Below, piece after piece: positions 35,591-44,884 of a stretch of DNA of 55,608 nt. Origin of the DNA: Desulfobacteraceae bacterium (GTDB lineage Bacteria > Desulfobacterota > Desulfobacteria > Desulfobacterales > Desulfobacteraceae); contig JADGEQ010000045.1 of assembly GCA_016744295.1 (NCBI GenBank), forward strand, positions 1-55,608, written 5' to 3'. A program made the position numbers and the translations under genes. Every line of letters starts with the position of its first letter. The first letter of the stretch is position 1. The notes beneath the pieces were generated by a model. The model made no database searches. It was given only the letters and a program-made list of their open reading frames with translations, and was not told the DNA's origin.

Positions 35591-36769
35591 ATGAGAGATG
35601 CATATATCGTACAATCGGTCCGAACGCCGGGCTGTAAACAAAAAAGAGGTCTGTTCAACCAGACCAGACCCGAAGAGCTTGCCTCATTCATCATGAGAGA
35701 AGCCGTTGAAAGAACCCCAAACCTGTCCCCGGAAGATCTGGATGATGTGATGCTGGGTTGTGCCTTCCCCGAAGGTGAACAGGGACTCAACCTGGGCCGC
35801 ATTGCCAATCAAATGGCAGGTTTTCCCGAGAAAGTTTCCGGTGCCGTTGTCAACCGCTTCTGCGCCTCTGGTCTTGAAGCCATTGCACTGGCATCTGCCC
35901 GGGTACAGATGGGTTGGTCGGAAGTCACCATGGGTGCCGGCTGCGAATCCATGACCTTTGTTCCCATGGGCGGAAATTGTCCCCGCCCCCATCCTGAATT
36001 TTCCAAAACAAACCCTGAAAACTACATTTCCATGGGCATCACCGCAGAAAATGTGGCCCAACGGTATAATGTGTCCAGGGAAGATCAGGATAAATTTGCA
36101 GCCGCCTCCCAGGCCAAAGCTGTTGCGGCCAGGGATAACGGTAAGTTTACTGAAATCATCCCCACCCCTGCCTTTAAATTTGTAGTACAAGCCGACGGCA
36201 CCTATAAAAAAGAGCAATTCATTGTGGAACACGATGACGGTATCCGGGCCTCAACCGTTGAAGGACTTGCCAAGCTGAGAACCGTGTTCTCTGCCGTGGG
36301 TTCCGTGACTGCTGCCAACTCATCCCAGACAACCGACGGTGCAGCCGCCACCATCATCGCATCCAAGGAAAAATGTGATGAACTGGGACTTACCCCCATT
36401 GGACGCCTGGTGACCTATGCCACAGTAGGCTGTAAGTCCGATGAAATGGGCGTTGGCCCCAGATATGCCATTCCCGCAGCCCTGAAACAGGCAGGTCTCA
36501 CCATTGATGACATCGATATCTATGAAATCAATGAAGCCTTCGCTTCCCAGGCCATCTACTGCATTAAGGAACTGGATCTTGAAAAATATATGGAAAAAAT
36601 CAACATCCACGGCGGCGCCATTGCCCTGGGTCATCCCCTGGGATGTACCGGCGCAAAACTCACCGCCACCTGCCTTGCCAACCTCAAAGAGGTAAATGGA
36701 CGCTATGGAATCGTTTCCATGTGTATCGGCGGCGGCATGGGTGCTGCAGCTATTTTTGAAAGACTATAG
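35591..36769 (+). CDS. fadA: Acetyl-CoA C-acyltransferase (thiolase)
   Basis: A 392-residue thiolase, cleaving 3-ketoacyl-CoA with CoA. Catalytic residues are Cys91 in NRFCASG, His348 in LGHPLGCTG and Cys378 in SMCIGGGMG. The length and motifs fit the degradative FadA type. AAAGGAG precedes the ATG. It is the second gene of the fadN-fadA operon, and a strong terminator follows 30 bp after the stop. An acyl-CoA dehydrogenase is not in the operon. Confidence 0.95.
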   Translation: MRDAYIVQSVRTPGCKQKRGLFNQTRPEELASFIMREAVERTPNLSPEDLDDVMLGCAFPEGEQGLNLGRIANQMAGFPEKVSGAVVNRFCASGLEAIALASARVQMGWSEVTMGAGCESMTFVPMGGNCPRPHPEFSKTNPENYISMGITAENVAQRYNVSREDQDKFAAASQAKAVAARDNGKFTEIIPTPAFKFVVQADGTYKKEQFIVEHDDGIRASTVEGLAKLRTVFSAVGSVTAANSSQTTDGAAATIIASKEKCDELGLTPIGRLVTYATVGCKSDEMGVGPRYAIPAALKQAGLTIDDIDIYEINEAFASQAIYCIKELDLEKYMEKINIHGGAIALGHPLGCTGAKLTATCLANLKEVNGRYGIVSMCIGGGMGAAAIFERL

Positions 36770-36797
36770 TAAGTAGACCTTAGTTTCGTGTAAACAG

Positions 36798-36834
36798 AAA
36801 GCGGCTTCCCCTTCCTGGGGAAGCCGCTTTTTTT
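36798..36834 (+). terminator. Rho-independent terminator of fadNA
   Basis: AAAGCGGCTTCCCC and GGGGAAGCCGCTTT form a 14-bp stem with a TTCCT loop, then TTTT. Confidence 0.95.
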
Positions 36835-37160
36835 CATGTATCTTCCCTTAATTTTTTTTTGACAAACCACGATCCCGCAGGGAAGGAACCGATTTTACGC
36901 TTTTTTAATCCCAATACAAATTTATCTTTTGTCAATATCTTCCAAAACAATTTCTATAAAATCCCGGTACAAGCAGGTTGGTTAACATTCAAATATTTTA
37001 CTGCCTTGAAATATAATTTCTTTCATAATATAAAAAGAATATCCGTAATATTTCTCAAAGAGCTTCATTTCTCCTTTTGAATTTGGATTAAGGTGGTACT
37101 TTTTTCCCTTGACACCAGAGTGTCCAATGGGATACTTGATTGTGCCAAAAATGTGATCAT
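36835..37160 (+). promoter_or_regulatory. AT-rich gap with a promoter and GACAC palindrome
   Basis: No gene is evident in the AT-rich first part. Near the end TTGACA (37109-37114) with GATACT about 16 bp later forms a promoter. GACAC-CAGA-GTGTC (37111-37124) overlaps the -35 element and could be the operator of the small HTH protein encoded just downstream. Confidence 0.5.
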
Positions 37161-37412
37161 ATGAATGAAAAAAAAATCCGAAATAGAGTAACAGCTGTTG
37201 ACCGTGCAACAGACATCATTGAATTTGTTGTATCCTGTGGAGAAAAGATAAGGCTTTCCCATATCCTTACAAACCTTGACATTCCCCGTCAGTACCTTAT
37301 TCGAACCCTAAACACCTTCAAGTTATCGACCCTGAACAAGGCTCAGTTTATCCTGCTGGAACAAAGCCCAGGCAGTGAAGATTTCCATACAATAAATTCA
37401 TCAAAGGATTAG
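37161..37412 (+). CDS. Stand-alone IclR-type helix-turn-helix protein
   Basis: An 83-residue protein whose residues 8-55 (VTAVDRATDIIEFVVSCGEKIRLSHIL and PRQYLIRTLNTF) match the N-terminal winged helix of IclR regulators. The usual ligand-binding domain (about 170 residues) is absent. The stop at 37410-37412 is one base before the kinase ATG, and the kinase ribosome site AAAGGA lies inside this gene, so translation is coupled. That favours a functional small regulator, although a truncated remnant is possible. Confidence 0.65.
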   Translation: MNEKKIRNRVTAVDRATDIIEFVVSCGEKIRLSHILTNLDIPRQYLIRTLNTFKLSTLNKAQFILLEQSPGSEDFHTINSSKD

Positions 37413-37413
37413 A

Positions 37414-39123
37414 ATGCAGATTGTTCTTTTTTTTCTATTGCTGCTTTCCATACAGATTGCCTTTTTACCCGGTCTTCTGACCCAGGGCGAAAAAGTATCC
37501 AATCCGCACAGGACCATTGTGGTAGGCGGAAGCAGCAGTAACGCCCCATATGAATTTTTGGACAATGACAATGAACCCGACGGATACAATGTGGACCTGA
37601 CACGGGCTATCGCCACGGAAACAGGTGTTGATGTTAAAATCAAGCTCACTCGCATACCCCAGGCCAAAAAGGATTTACTGGACGGCAATATCGATTTACT
37701 CGAGGGGGTCATGGAATCATATGCCAAAAAAAATAATTTTTTGTTCACCCCCCATACAAGGGTGAGACAAAGGGTTTTCACCCATGATCCCGGCCTGCCC
37801 GGGATCGTTTCACTGGCACAGCTGGAGGGAAAAAAACTTATTGTAAAAAAAGACGGTATCAGCCACGAATTTCTGGTCAAGCACAGTACAAAGGCGTATG
37901 TCACACCCGTCAATACAAAGGCGGATGCCCTTGGACAACTGGCTTCCGGCAGATATGACTATGCGATTATATCCAGCATTTCAAGCCTGTACATCAAAAG
38001 GCAACTCAAATTTTTAAACAGCCGGCCCCAGGGCAAGAAAATCATGGCGGCCGGAGAGATACACCCCCCCCTGAAATACGGTTTTGCAGCTGCCCGGGAA
38101 AATAAAAAATTGATGGACAAATTCAGCCTGGGCTTTAAAAACCTCCAGAACAAAGGGTTGCAACAGGAGATACAGGAACAATGGCTGGGGGAAGACGCAT
38201 TGGCCACCAGTCATGGGAAATATCCCAGGCTCAGGATCGGCAACTATATTTTTACCCCTCTTATTTTCCTGGTCTGCACCGTGGTATTGTGGAACCGGTC
38301 CCTGAAAAGGGAAGTAGAACGTCGGTCCAAGGAATTGGCCCTTAAGCAGCAGCAATTGATCCATGCAGACAAAATGGCCTCCCTGGGAACCCTGGTGTCG
38401 GGGGTGGCCCATGAAATCAATAATCCCACGGGCTTGATCCTTTACAATCTTTCAGTATTGGAAAGGATCTGCCAGGCCGCTGAATCCACCCTTGAAGAAC
38501 AATACCGGGACTCGGGGGATTTTTTCATCGGCGGCATGAAATACTCCCTGTTGCGGCAGGAATCTTCGGCTGTATTTGAAGAAATGAAAGACGGGGCCAC
38601 CCGTATCAAACAGATTGTGGATGATTTAAAGGATTTTGCCCGAAAGGATGATGCCCCGCTGACAGAAAGGGTTAATCTGAATCAGGTTCTCGGCAATGCC
38701 GTCCGGCTGATCAAAACCCCGAGCCAAAAGACAACTTGTCATATTGAGGTCAGTTACGGGGATCCAATCCCGGAATTTTTGGGAAGCAGCCGCAGGATCG
38801 AACAGGTGATCATCAATCTTATCCTGAATGCCTGCCAGGCCCTTGATGACCCGGAAAAAAAAGTTTGTGTCAAAACCTTTTTTTCCGAAAACAATGAAAT
38901 CATCCTGGAGGTCAAGGATGAAGGTGTGGGCATCCCCTCTGACCAGCTTGAACATCTTACAGATCCGTTTTACACCACCCGTCGGACCCAGGGGGGCACC
39001 GGCCTCGGCCTTTCAATATCGGCCAGCATTATGGCGGAACACAAAGGTTCTTTGAAATTCGAGTCAAAACCCGGCATGGGGACCACGGCCTCCATTCACC
39101 TTAATGCCGCCAAAAGGATATAG
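37414..39123 (+). CDS. Sensor histidine kinase with periplasmic SBP_bac_3 domain
   Basis: A 569-residue kinase. A signal/anchor helix at 1-20 is followed by a type 3 solute-binding domain at about 30-255 (APYEFLDNDNEPDGYNVDLTRAIATET, NIDLLEG), normally specific for amino acids or small acids. A membrane helix near 275-292, a short coiled coil, HisKA (VSGVAHEINNPTGLIL with the phospho-His) and HATPase_c (GTGLGLSIS) complete the NtrB-like kinase. It is coupled to the sigma-54 activator 3 bp downstream. The ligand is probably an amino acid or dicarboxylate, given the regulated genes. Confidence 0.93.
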   Translation: MQIVLFFLLLLSIQIAFLPGLLTQGEKVSNPHRTIVVGGSSSNAPYEFLDNDNEPDGYNVDLTRAIATETGVDVKIKLTRIPQAKKDLLDGNIDLLEGVMESYAKKNNFLFTPHTRVRQRVFTHDPGLPGIVSLAQLEGKKLIVKKDGISHEFLVKHSTKAYVTPVNTKADALGQLASGRYDYAIISSISSLYIKRQLKFLNSRPQGKKIMAAGEIHPPLKYGFAAARENKKLMDKFSLGFKNLQNKGLQQEIQEQWLGEDALATSHGKYPRLRIGNYIFTPLIFLVCTVVLWNRSLKREVERRSKELALKQQQLIHADKMASLGTLVSGVAHEINNPTGLILYNLSVLERICQAAESTLEEQYRDSGDFFIGGMKYSLLRQESSAVFEEMKDGATRIKQIVDDLKDFARKDDAPLTERVNLNQVLGNAVRLIKTPSQKTTCHIEVSYGDPIPEFLGSSRRIEQVIINLILNACQALDDPEKKVCVKTFFSENNEIILEVKDEGVGIPSDQLEHLTDPFYTTRRTQGGTGLGLSISASIMAEHKGSLKFESKPGMGTTASIHLNAAKRI

Positions 39124-39126
39124 ACA

Positions 39127-40542
39127 ATGGAAGAAACCTTGTACCCGGCATTCAGTATATTATTGGTGGACGATGAGAATGCATGGCTCAGAACAATGAC
39201 CATGACCCTGAGCATGGACGGCGGCATCAATAATGTCATCCGCTGCCAGGACAGCCGCCAGGTGCCGGATATCCTGTCCGGTCAGAATGTCGGAATCGTT
39301 CTCCTTGACCTGAACATGCCCCATGTCAGCGGGAACGAACTCCTTTCCCAGATTGTTGCAAGCCATCCCGATGTCACGGTGATTGTGGTCTCTGGTTTAA
39401 ACCAGATCGACATTGCCGTGGAATGCATCAAAAAAGGGGCAGTGGATTTTTACGTCAAAACCGGTGAAAAAGAAAGGTTGCTAAAAGGGATACAGCGGGC
39501 CATCAGGACCATTGAGCTTGAACGAGAAAATATTGAAATCCGCAATCGGTTTCTAAAGGGCCTCCTGGAAAACCCGGCGCTTTTCAAAGAGATCATCACC
39601 CAGGATAAGGGTATGTTTTCCATTTTTCAATACATTGAAGCCATTGCCTCAAGCTCCCAACCAGTTCTCATAACCGGAGAAAGCGGGGTGGGCAAAGAAT
39701 TGATTGCAAAGTCCATCCACAGTCTCAGCCGCAGAAAAGGTCCCCTGGTCAGCGTAAATGTGGCAGGCCTGGACGATTCTATTTTTTCAGACACCCTGTT
39801 CGGCCATTGCAAGGGCGCCTTCACAGGAGCCCAAACCGCCCGAAAAGGCATGGTGGAAAACGCAAGTAACGGCACCCTGTTCCTGGATGAGATCGGAGAC
39901 CTGAATGTCTCTTCCCAGATCAAATTACTCCGCCTCCTCCAGGAAGGAGAGTATTTCCAGCTGGGCTGCGATATGCCCAAAAGAAGCAATACCCGCATTG
40001 TGGTGGCCACCCACGAGGACCTGGCGGCCAGCCAGGCATCGGGCAAACTTAGAAAAGACCTCTATTACCGTCTCTGCGGCCACCATGTAGATATCCCTCC
40101 CCTGAAAAACCGGAAAAACGATATCCCCCTGTTGCTGGACCATTTTCTCAAGAAAGCCGCCCATGAGTTTAACAAAACAACGCCCAGAATTCCCAAAGAA
40201 CTGCCCCTCATGCTCATGAAGTATGATTTCCCGGGAAACATACGGGAACTTAAAGGGATGGTCTATGACGCCATGAGCCTCCATAAAGCCAAGATGCTCT
40301 CAATGGCGGCCTTTAAAAAAGCCATCGATAAAGGGGATTTTTCACGGCAGATTTCCAAAGAGGCCTTAGGGGAAAGCGTTTTTGCCCCTGACCGTCCCCT
40401 GCCCCATCTAAGGGAAGTCGGGGACCTTTTGGTTCTTGAAGCAATGAAGCAGGCAGAGGGAAACCAATCCCTGGCCGCAAGGCTTCTTGGGGTTTCCCAG
40501 CCGGCCCTCAACAAGCGGCTGAAAAAAATGGCCAACGGCTGA
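39127..40542 (+). CDS. Sigma-54-dependent response regulator
   Basis: A 471-residue NtrC-type regulator. The receiver domain has Asp61 as the phosphorylation site (LLDLNMP). The AAA+ domain has GESGVGKE at 184-191, GAFTGA at 230-235 for sigma-54 contact and FLDEIGDL as Walker B. A Fis-type helix-turn-helix lies at the C-terminus (QSLAARLLGVSQPALNKRL). It is cotranscribed with the kinase and probably drives the sigma-54 promoter at 40737-40752, 195 bp downstream of its own stop. Confidence 0.95.
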   Translation: MEETLYPAFSILLVDDENAWLRTMTMTLSMDGGINNVIRCQDSRQVPDILSGQNVGIVLLDLNMPHVSGNELLSQIVASHPDVTVIVVSGLNQIDIAVECIKKGAVDFYVKTGEKERLLKGIQRAIRTIELERENIEIRNRFLKGLLENPALFKEIITQDKGMFSIFQYIEAIASSSQPVLITGESGVGKELIAKSIHSLSRRKGPLVSVNVAGLDDSIFSDTLFGHCKGAFTGAQTARKGMVENASNGTLFLDEIGDLNVSSQIKLLRLLQEGEYFQLGCDMPKRSNTRIVVATHEDLAASQASGKLRKDLYYRLCGHHVDIPPLKNRKNDIPLLLDHFLKKAAHEFNKTTPRIPKELPLMLMKYDFPGNIRELKGMVYDAMSLHKAKMLSMAAFKKAIDKGDFSRQISKEALGESVFAPDRPLPHLREVGDLLVLEAMKQAEGNQSLAARLLGVSQPALNKRLKKMANG

Positions 40543-40550
40543 GTTTTCAC

Positions 40551-40666
40551 CCCCTATAACCAAACCCATAGGTTATAACCCCTGTAAAGGAGGATAACCT
40601 GCTGATATTAAAGCTATTCAAGCAAAAACCCCTTCAAGGGGTATAACCAATGCCATACCCCTTGAA
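40551..40666. promoter_or_regulatory. Cluster of inverted repeats, probable activator sites
   Basis: TTCAAGGGGTAT (40633-40644) and ATACCCCTTGAA (40655-40666) form a perfect 12-bp inverted repeat with 10 bp between, so the half-sites lie about two helical turns apart. Upstream CCCCTATAACC (40551-40561) and GGTTATAACCCC (40571-40582) form a second related pair. They lie 70-190 bp upstream of the -24/-12 promoter, the usual distance for sigma-54 enhancers. Confidence 0.7.
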
Positions 40667-40736
40667 TTATTGTGTATGACAGATCCTGTTTTAATAAAAC
40701 TCTATATAATCAAGCCCTTGGAGAAAAAAATTTCCC

Positions 40737-40752
40737 TGGCACCATCATTGCT
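40737..40752 (+). promoter_or_regulatory. Sigma-54 (-24/-12) promoter of the aspA operon
   Basis: TGGCAC-catca-TTGCT is an essentially perfect match to the -24/-12 consensus with 5-bp spacing. It lies 79 bp upstream of aspA and just downstream of the activator-site cluster. Confidence 0.9.
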
Positions 40753-40831
40753 ATCTATGACATGGCAGATACGATCGGACCGGATTTTAAATCCAACCGA
40801 CTGTTAATAATTAAACAGGAGATACGATTAA

Positions 40832-42241
40832 ATGTCAGAAAAATATAGATTGGAACACGATCTTCTAGGTGATAAAAATGTCCCAAAGGATTGTTATTAT
40901 GGTATCCAGACATTGAGGGCAAAAGAAAATTTTCAACTCACAGGGATTCCCATTTCATCCACCCCGTCCATGATCAACGCCCTGGCCTATGTCAAAAAAT
41001 CAGCCGCCTTGGCCAATCTCGAATTGGGTCTGCTGCCCACCGATGTTGCCAAGGCCATATCCGAGGCATGCGATAGGATCATCTCGGGCAGATACCATGA
41101 CCAGTTCATTGTTGATGTTTTTCAGGGAGGGGCGGGCACCTCTACCAACATGAACGCCAATGAAGTCATTGCCAACATTGCCCTTGAAATCATGGGCCGT
41201 GAAAAAGGAGCGTATGACTATTGTCATCCCAACAACCACGTCAATTGTTCCCAGTCCACCAATGACGCCTATCCGACGGCCTTCCGCATTGCCCTGCATT
41301 TTGAGCTCAAAGAACTCATGAAAGGGATGCTGGCCCTTCAGAAAAGCTTTGCCGACAAGGGAAGTGAATTTTCCGACGTCCTGAAAATGGGGCGGACCCA
41401 GCTCCAGGACGCCGTTCCCATGACCATGGGCCAGGAATTCAATGCCTATGCCACCACCATCGGTGAAGACATTGACCGAATTTTTGAGGCCCATAACCTG
41501 ATCCATGAAATCAACCTGGGGGCCACAGCCATTGGGACAGGATTGAACGCCCCGTCGGATTATCCTTGCATCGCCACCCAGCACCTTAAAGACCTCACCG
41601 GCATCCCCTTGGAAACATCGGCCAACCTGGTGGAGGCCACCTGGGACACCGGAGCTTATATGCAGGTTTCAGGGGTGTTGAAGCGATTTGCCATCAAGCT
41701 TTCAAAAATATGCAGCGATCTGAGGCTGTTGTCTTCCGGGCCCAGGGCCGGATTCAATGAAATCTGCCTTCCCAAAATGCAGCCAGGCTCCTCCATCATG
41801 CCCGGCAAGGTCAACCCGGTCATTCCCGAGGTCATCAACCAAATCGCCTACCAGGTTTCAGGCGGTGATGTTGCCATCACCATGGCCAGTGAAAACGGCC
41901 AGTTCCAGCTGAATGTGATGGAACCTGTGATCGCCTACAACCTTTTCCAGTCCATCAGCCTGCTCACCAGGGGATGCTTCACCCTAAAGGAAAAATGCAT
42001 CACCGGTATCAGTGCCAACAAGGAAATTTGCCGACAAATGGTTGAAAACAGCATCGGCATTGTCACGGCCCTGAATCCCTGCATCGGGTATGAAAACGCC
42101 AATGCCGTTGCAAAACAGGCCCTGGAGACAAACACCTCGGTATACGACCTGGTTCTGGAAAAAAAGCTTTTATCCAAGGATAGACTGGATCAAATCCTGT
42201 CGCCTGAAAATATGATGTCACCCAGATTTGCCCTGAATTAA
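40832..42241 (+). CDS. aspA: Aspartate ammonia-lyase
   Basis: Converts aspartate to fumarate and ammonia. The 469-residue protein is of the fumarase/aspartase superfamily: GGAGTSTNMNANEV, SQSTNDAYPTAFRIA and the flexible catalytic loop GSSIMPGKVNPVIPE. The SQSTNDAYPT wording and overall length fit aspartase rather than fumarase C. AGGAG precedes the ATG. First gene of an operon with a dicarboxylate carrier and two M20 hydrolases, under sigma-54 control. Fumarase activity cannot be fully excluded by sequence. Confidence 0.9.
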   Translation: MSEKYRLEHDLLGDKNVPKDCYYGIQTLRAKENFQLTGIPISSTPSMINALAYVKKSAALANLELGLLPTDVAKAISEACDRIISGRYHDQFIVDVFQGGAGTSTNMNANEVIANIALEIMGREKGAYDYCHPNNHVNCSQSTNDAYPTAFRIALHFELKELMKGMLALQKSFADKGSEFSDVLKMGRTQLQDAVPMTMGQEFNAYATTIGEDIDRIFEAHNLIHEINLGATAIGTGLNAPSDYPCIATQHLKDLTGIPLETSANLVEATWDTGAYMQVSGVLKRFAIKLSKICSDLRLLSSGPRAGFNEICLPKMQPGSSIMPGKVNPVIPEVINQIAYQVSGGDVAITMASENGQFQLNVMEPVIAYNLFQSISLLTRGCFTLKEKCITGISANKEICRQMVENSIGIVTALNPCIGYENANAVAKQALETNTSVYDLVLEKKLLSKDRLDQILSPENMMSPRFALN

Positions 42242-42380
42242 GGGCATGGACATAAAACCTGCTTCCCATGCAGCAGGCCACAACAAAAACCATGGAGAAA
42301 CAGGGGCAATTGGCCCGGCCCGTATTTTGGCCAGACCCGGCTGCCCTTATTTTTCCAAAACCCATTAAGGATTAAGAATC

Positions 42381-43631
42381 ATGAACATCATACTTGGAAT
42401 CATTATTATTATCGCAACGGTCTATTTTCTTGTGAAGCAGTATGACACAAGAATGGTATTGATTGCAGCGGGCCTGCTCATGGCAGGAATTGCCATGGAA
42501 CCCCTGACGGTTCTTGACGGATTTGCCAAGCGGATGACCACGGGCAGCCTTATACAGGCAATCTGTTCGGTCATGGGCTTTGCCTATGTCATGAAGGAGA
42601 CCAAATGCGACCAGCACCTGATCCGCCTGGTGGCCCAGGCCCTTTCAAAGGCCAGTTTCTTTCTCATCCCCGGTGCCACTTTGGCCACATTTGCCATTAA
42701 CACGGCCCTGCCCAGCGCGGCCGGCACCGCAGCAGCCGTCGGCTCCATCTTCATCCCCCTGCTCATCTCCGCAGGTATCCACCCTGCGGTTTCAGCGGCC
42801 GCGGTTTTTGCCGGCACATTCGGCTCCATGCTCAACCCGGGCCTTTCCCATAACCCCTTTATCGCCAAACTTGCCGGAATAGATGTCATGAGTGTCATCG
42901 GCGTCCATGCCAGCGCCGATATCACAGCCGGCATCATCGGCGCTGTCTCCCTGACCCTGGTGGCCTTTTATCTCAAGGAACACAAAGGCTATGTCCCAGA
43001 GAAAGCGGATGTCAAAGATGCCATTGAAAAGGTCAATCCACTCTTTGCAATCGTCCCGGTCATTCCGGTAACCATCCTGGTTTTGGGTGCCAGCGGCCTG
43101 GTTCCGGTGCTGAAAATGGGCGTGGCCCAGGCCATGATCATCGGCTGCCTCATCGGCCTTGCCCTGACCCGGACCTCTCCCACAAAAGTTACCGTGGGCT
43201 TTTTTGACGGCATGGGGTCTGCCTACGGCAATATCATGGGCATTATCATTGCCGCTGCGGTTTTTGTGGGCGGAATGAAGGCCATCGGCCTGGTCAGCGC
43301 ATTCATCGACCTTTTGACCACCACGCCCAGTATTGCCAAAATCGGGGGAACCTTCGGCCCCTTTATCCTTGGCCTGATCAGCGGCTCCGGAGATGCGGCC
43401 GCCTTTGCCTTTAACGAGGCTGTCACCCCCCATGCTGCTCAGTTCGGCATGGAGATCACCAGCATGGGAAGCATTGCAGCCCTTGCCGGCGCCCTGGGAA
43501 GAACCATGTCCCCCCTGGCAGGCGCTGCCATTGTCTGTGCCTCCATTGCCAAGGTCAACCCCATTGAACTTGCCAAGCGCAACGCCCTTGGCATGTGCAT
43601 TGCCGTTATCGTAACCTACCTGATCATGTAA
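42381..43631 (+). CDS. DcuC-family C4-dicarboxylate carrier
   Basis: A 416-residue inner-membrane transporter with about 11-12 helices, rich in Gly and Ala. The pattern GTAAAVGSIFIPLLISAGIHPAVSA and GSMLNPGLSHNPFIAKLA matches the DcuC carriers, which exchange fumarate, succinate or aspartate. Next to aspartase it would export the fumarate or succinate made, or take up the substrate. AAGGA lies upstream; the gene is 139 bp after aspA, with no terminator seen. Confidence 0.87.
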   Translation: MNIILGIIIIIATVYFLVKQYDTRMVLIAAGLLMAGIAMEPLTVLDGFAKRMTTGSLIQAICSVMGFAYVMKETKCDQHLIRLVAQALSKASFFLIPGATLATFAINTALPSAAGTAAAVGSIFIPLLISAGIHPAVSAAAVFAGTFGSMLNPGLSHNPFIAKLAGIDVMSVIGVHASADITAGIIGAVSLTLVAFYLKEHKGYVPEKADVKDAIEKVNPLFAIVPVIPVTILVLGASGLVPVLKMGVAQAMIIGCLIGLALTRTSPTKVTVGFFDGMGSAYGNIMGIIIAAAVFVGGMKAIGLVSAFIDLLTTTPSIAKIGGTFGPFILGLISGSGDAAAFAFNEAVTPHAAQFGMEITSMGSIAALAGALGRTMSPLAGAAIVCASIAKVNPIELAKRNALGMCIAVIVTYLIM

Positions 43632-43641
43632 GGAGAAAAAG

Positions 43642-44880
43642 ATGAAATCCAATCTTGAAAGGTTTCAAAAGGATTTTAAAGCACTCAAACAATTCGGTCT
43701 GCTGGAAAACGGCGGTGCCACACGGCTGGCCTTTTCCCGGGAGGACCTGGCCGCCAAAGCCTGGTTAAAGCAAGCCATGGAGGCGGCCGGGCTTGAGGTC
43801 AGCCAGGACGCCCTGGGCAATTTCAGGGGCAAAAGGAAAGGGCTTGAAAAAAATCTTGCCTGCGTCATGCTGGGCTCCCACATCGATACCGTCCCCGAGG
43901 GCGGCCATTTTGACGGAACCATCGGGGTTTTGGCCGGTCTGGAAGTTGTAAGAACCCTTAACGACAACAATATCCAGACCCGGCGCCCCATTGAAGTGGT
44001 TAATTTTTCCGCTGAAGAATCCAGCAGGTTCGGTCTTGCCACCATGGGCAGCAAAGCCATGATCGGAACGCTTAACCCTTCCGCTCTCAAAGACCTTGGG
44101 GATAAAAACGGAATCTCCCTTTATGAGGCCCTTGAAAAAGGGGGGTACCCTCCTGATGCCCTTGAATCCGCCAAAATCGACAGGGATGAGATCCACAGTT
44201 TTCTGGAAATGCATATCGAACAGGGGCCTGTTCTTGAAAGCAACGACATACCCGTCGGCATTGTCACATCCATTGCAGCCCCCACACGGTTCAAGGTCAA
44301 CATCCTGGGCCGGGCCGATCATTCAGGCAACACCCCCATGGATATGCGAAGAGATGCCCTTACAGGGGCCGGAGAGATCCTGCTGGGAGTTGAACAAATT
44401 GCCTCTTGCGAGGCAGGGAAAAAAACCGTAGGTACCGTGGGATATCTCTATGTCACTCCGGGGGCCATGAATGTGGTCCCGGGCCAGGTGGAACTGGGCA
44501 TTGACATAAGGGACGTAAGCATGGCGGACAAGGACAGGGCTGTTAAAGGGGTGAAGGAACTTTTTGCCCGGATCGGTGCAAAAAGGAATCTTGAAATTAC
44601 CCATGAAATCCTCTGCAATGATGAGCCCGTTGCATTGTCGGATAAAATCATCAACACCTTGAAAGATACCGCACAAGAGTTGAATATCCCCTATTGGGTG
44701 ATGCCCAGCGGCGCCGGGCACGACGCCATGAACATGGCTAAAATCACTGACACGGGCATGATTTTCATTCCCTCAAAAGACGGCATCAGCCATAACATCG
44801 CTGAATTCACCAGAATGGAAGATATCCGCAAGGGCATGGACCTGTTGTTAAAGACCGCATTAAAACTAGCCCAGGAGTAA
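43642..44880 (+). CDS. M20 amidohydrolase, N-carbamoyl-amino-acid hydrolase type
   Basis: A 412-residue zinc hydrolase of the hydantoinase/carbamoylase (Zn-dependent M20) family, which also holds allantoate amidohydrolase. Typical segments are GSHIDTVPEGGHFDG (zinc His and Asp), FSAEESSRFG (catalytic Glu pair), MHIEQGPVLE, DHSGNTPMDMRRDA and SGAGHDAMNMA. These are the full metal and substrate-binding set, so it is probably active. Its substrate may be N-carbamoyl- or other N-substituted amino acids. AAGGAG precedes the ATG, 10 bp after the carrier gene. Confidence 0.85.
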   Translation: MKSNLERFQKDFKALKQFGLLENGGATRLAFSREDLAAKAWLKQAMEAAGLEVSQDALGNFRGKRKGLEKNLACVMLGSHIDTVPEGGHFDGTIGVLAGLEVVRTLNDNNIQTRRPIEVVNFSAEESSRFGLATMGSKAMIGTLNPSALKDLGDKNGISLYEALEKGGYPPDALESAKIDRDEIHSFLEMHIEQGPVLESNDIPVGIVTSIAAPTRFKVNILGRADHSGNTPMDMRRDALTGAGEILLGVEQIASCEAGKKTVGTVGYLYVTPGAMNVVPGQVELGIDIRDVSMADKDRAVKGVKELFARIGAKRNLEITHEILCNDEPVALSDKIINTLKDTAQELNIPYWVMPSGAGHDAMNMAKITDTGMIFIPSKDGISHNIAEFTRMEDIRKGMDLLLKTALKLAQE

Positions 44881-44884
44881 AATT

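Noticed and set aside
42792..43652. Glycine/Asp-rich minus-strand frame of 286 codons
   Set aside because: It is antisense to the DcuC-type carrier and has no family features.
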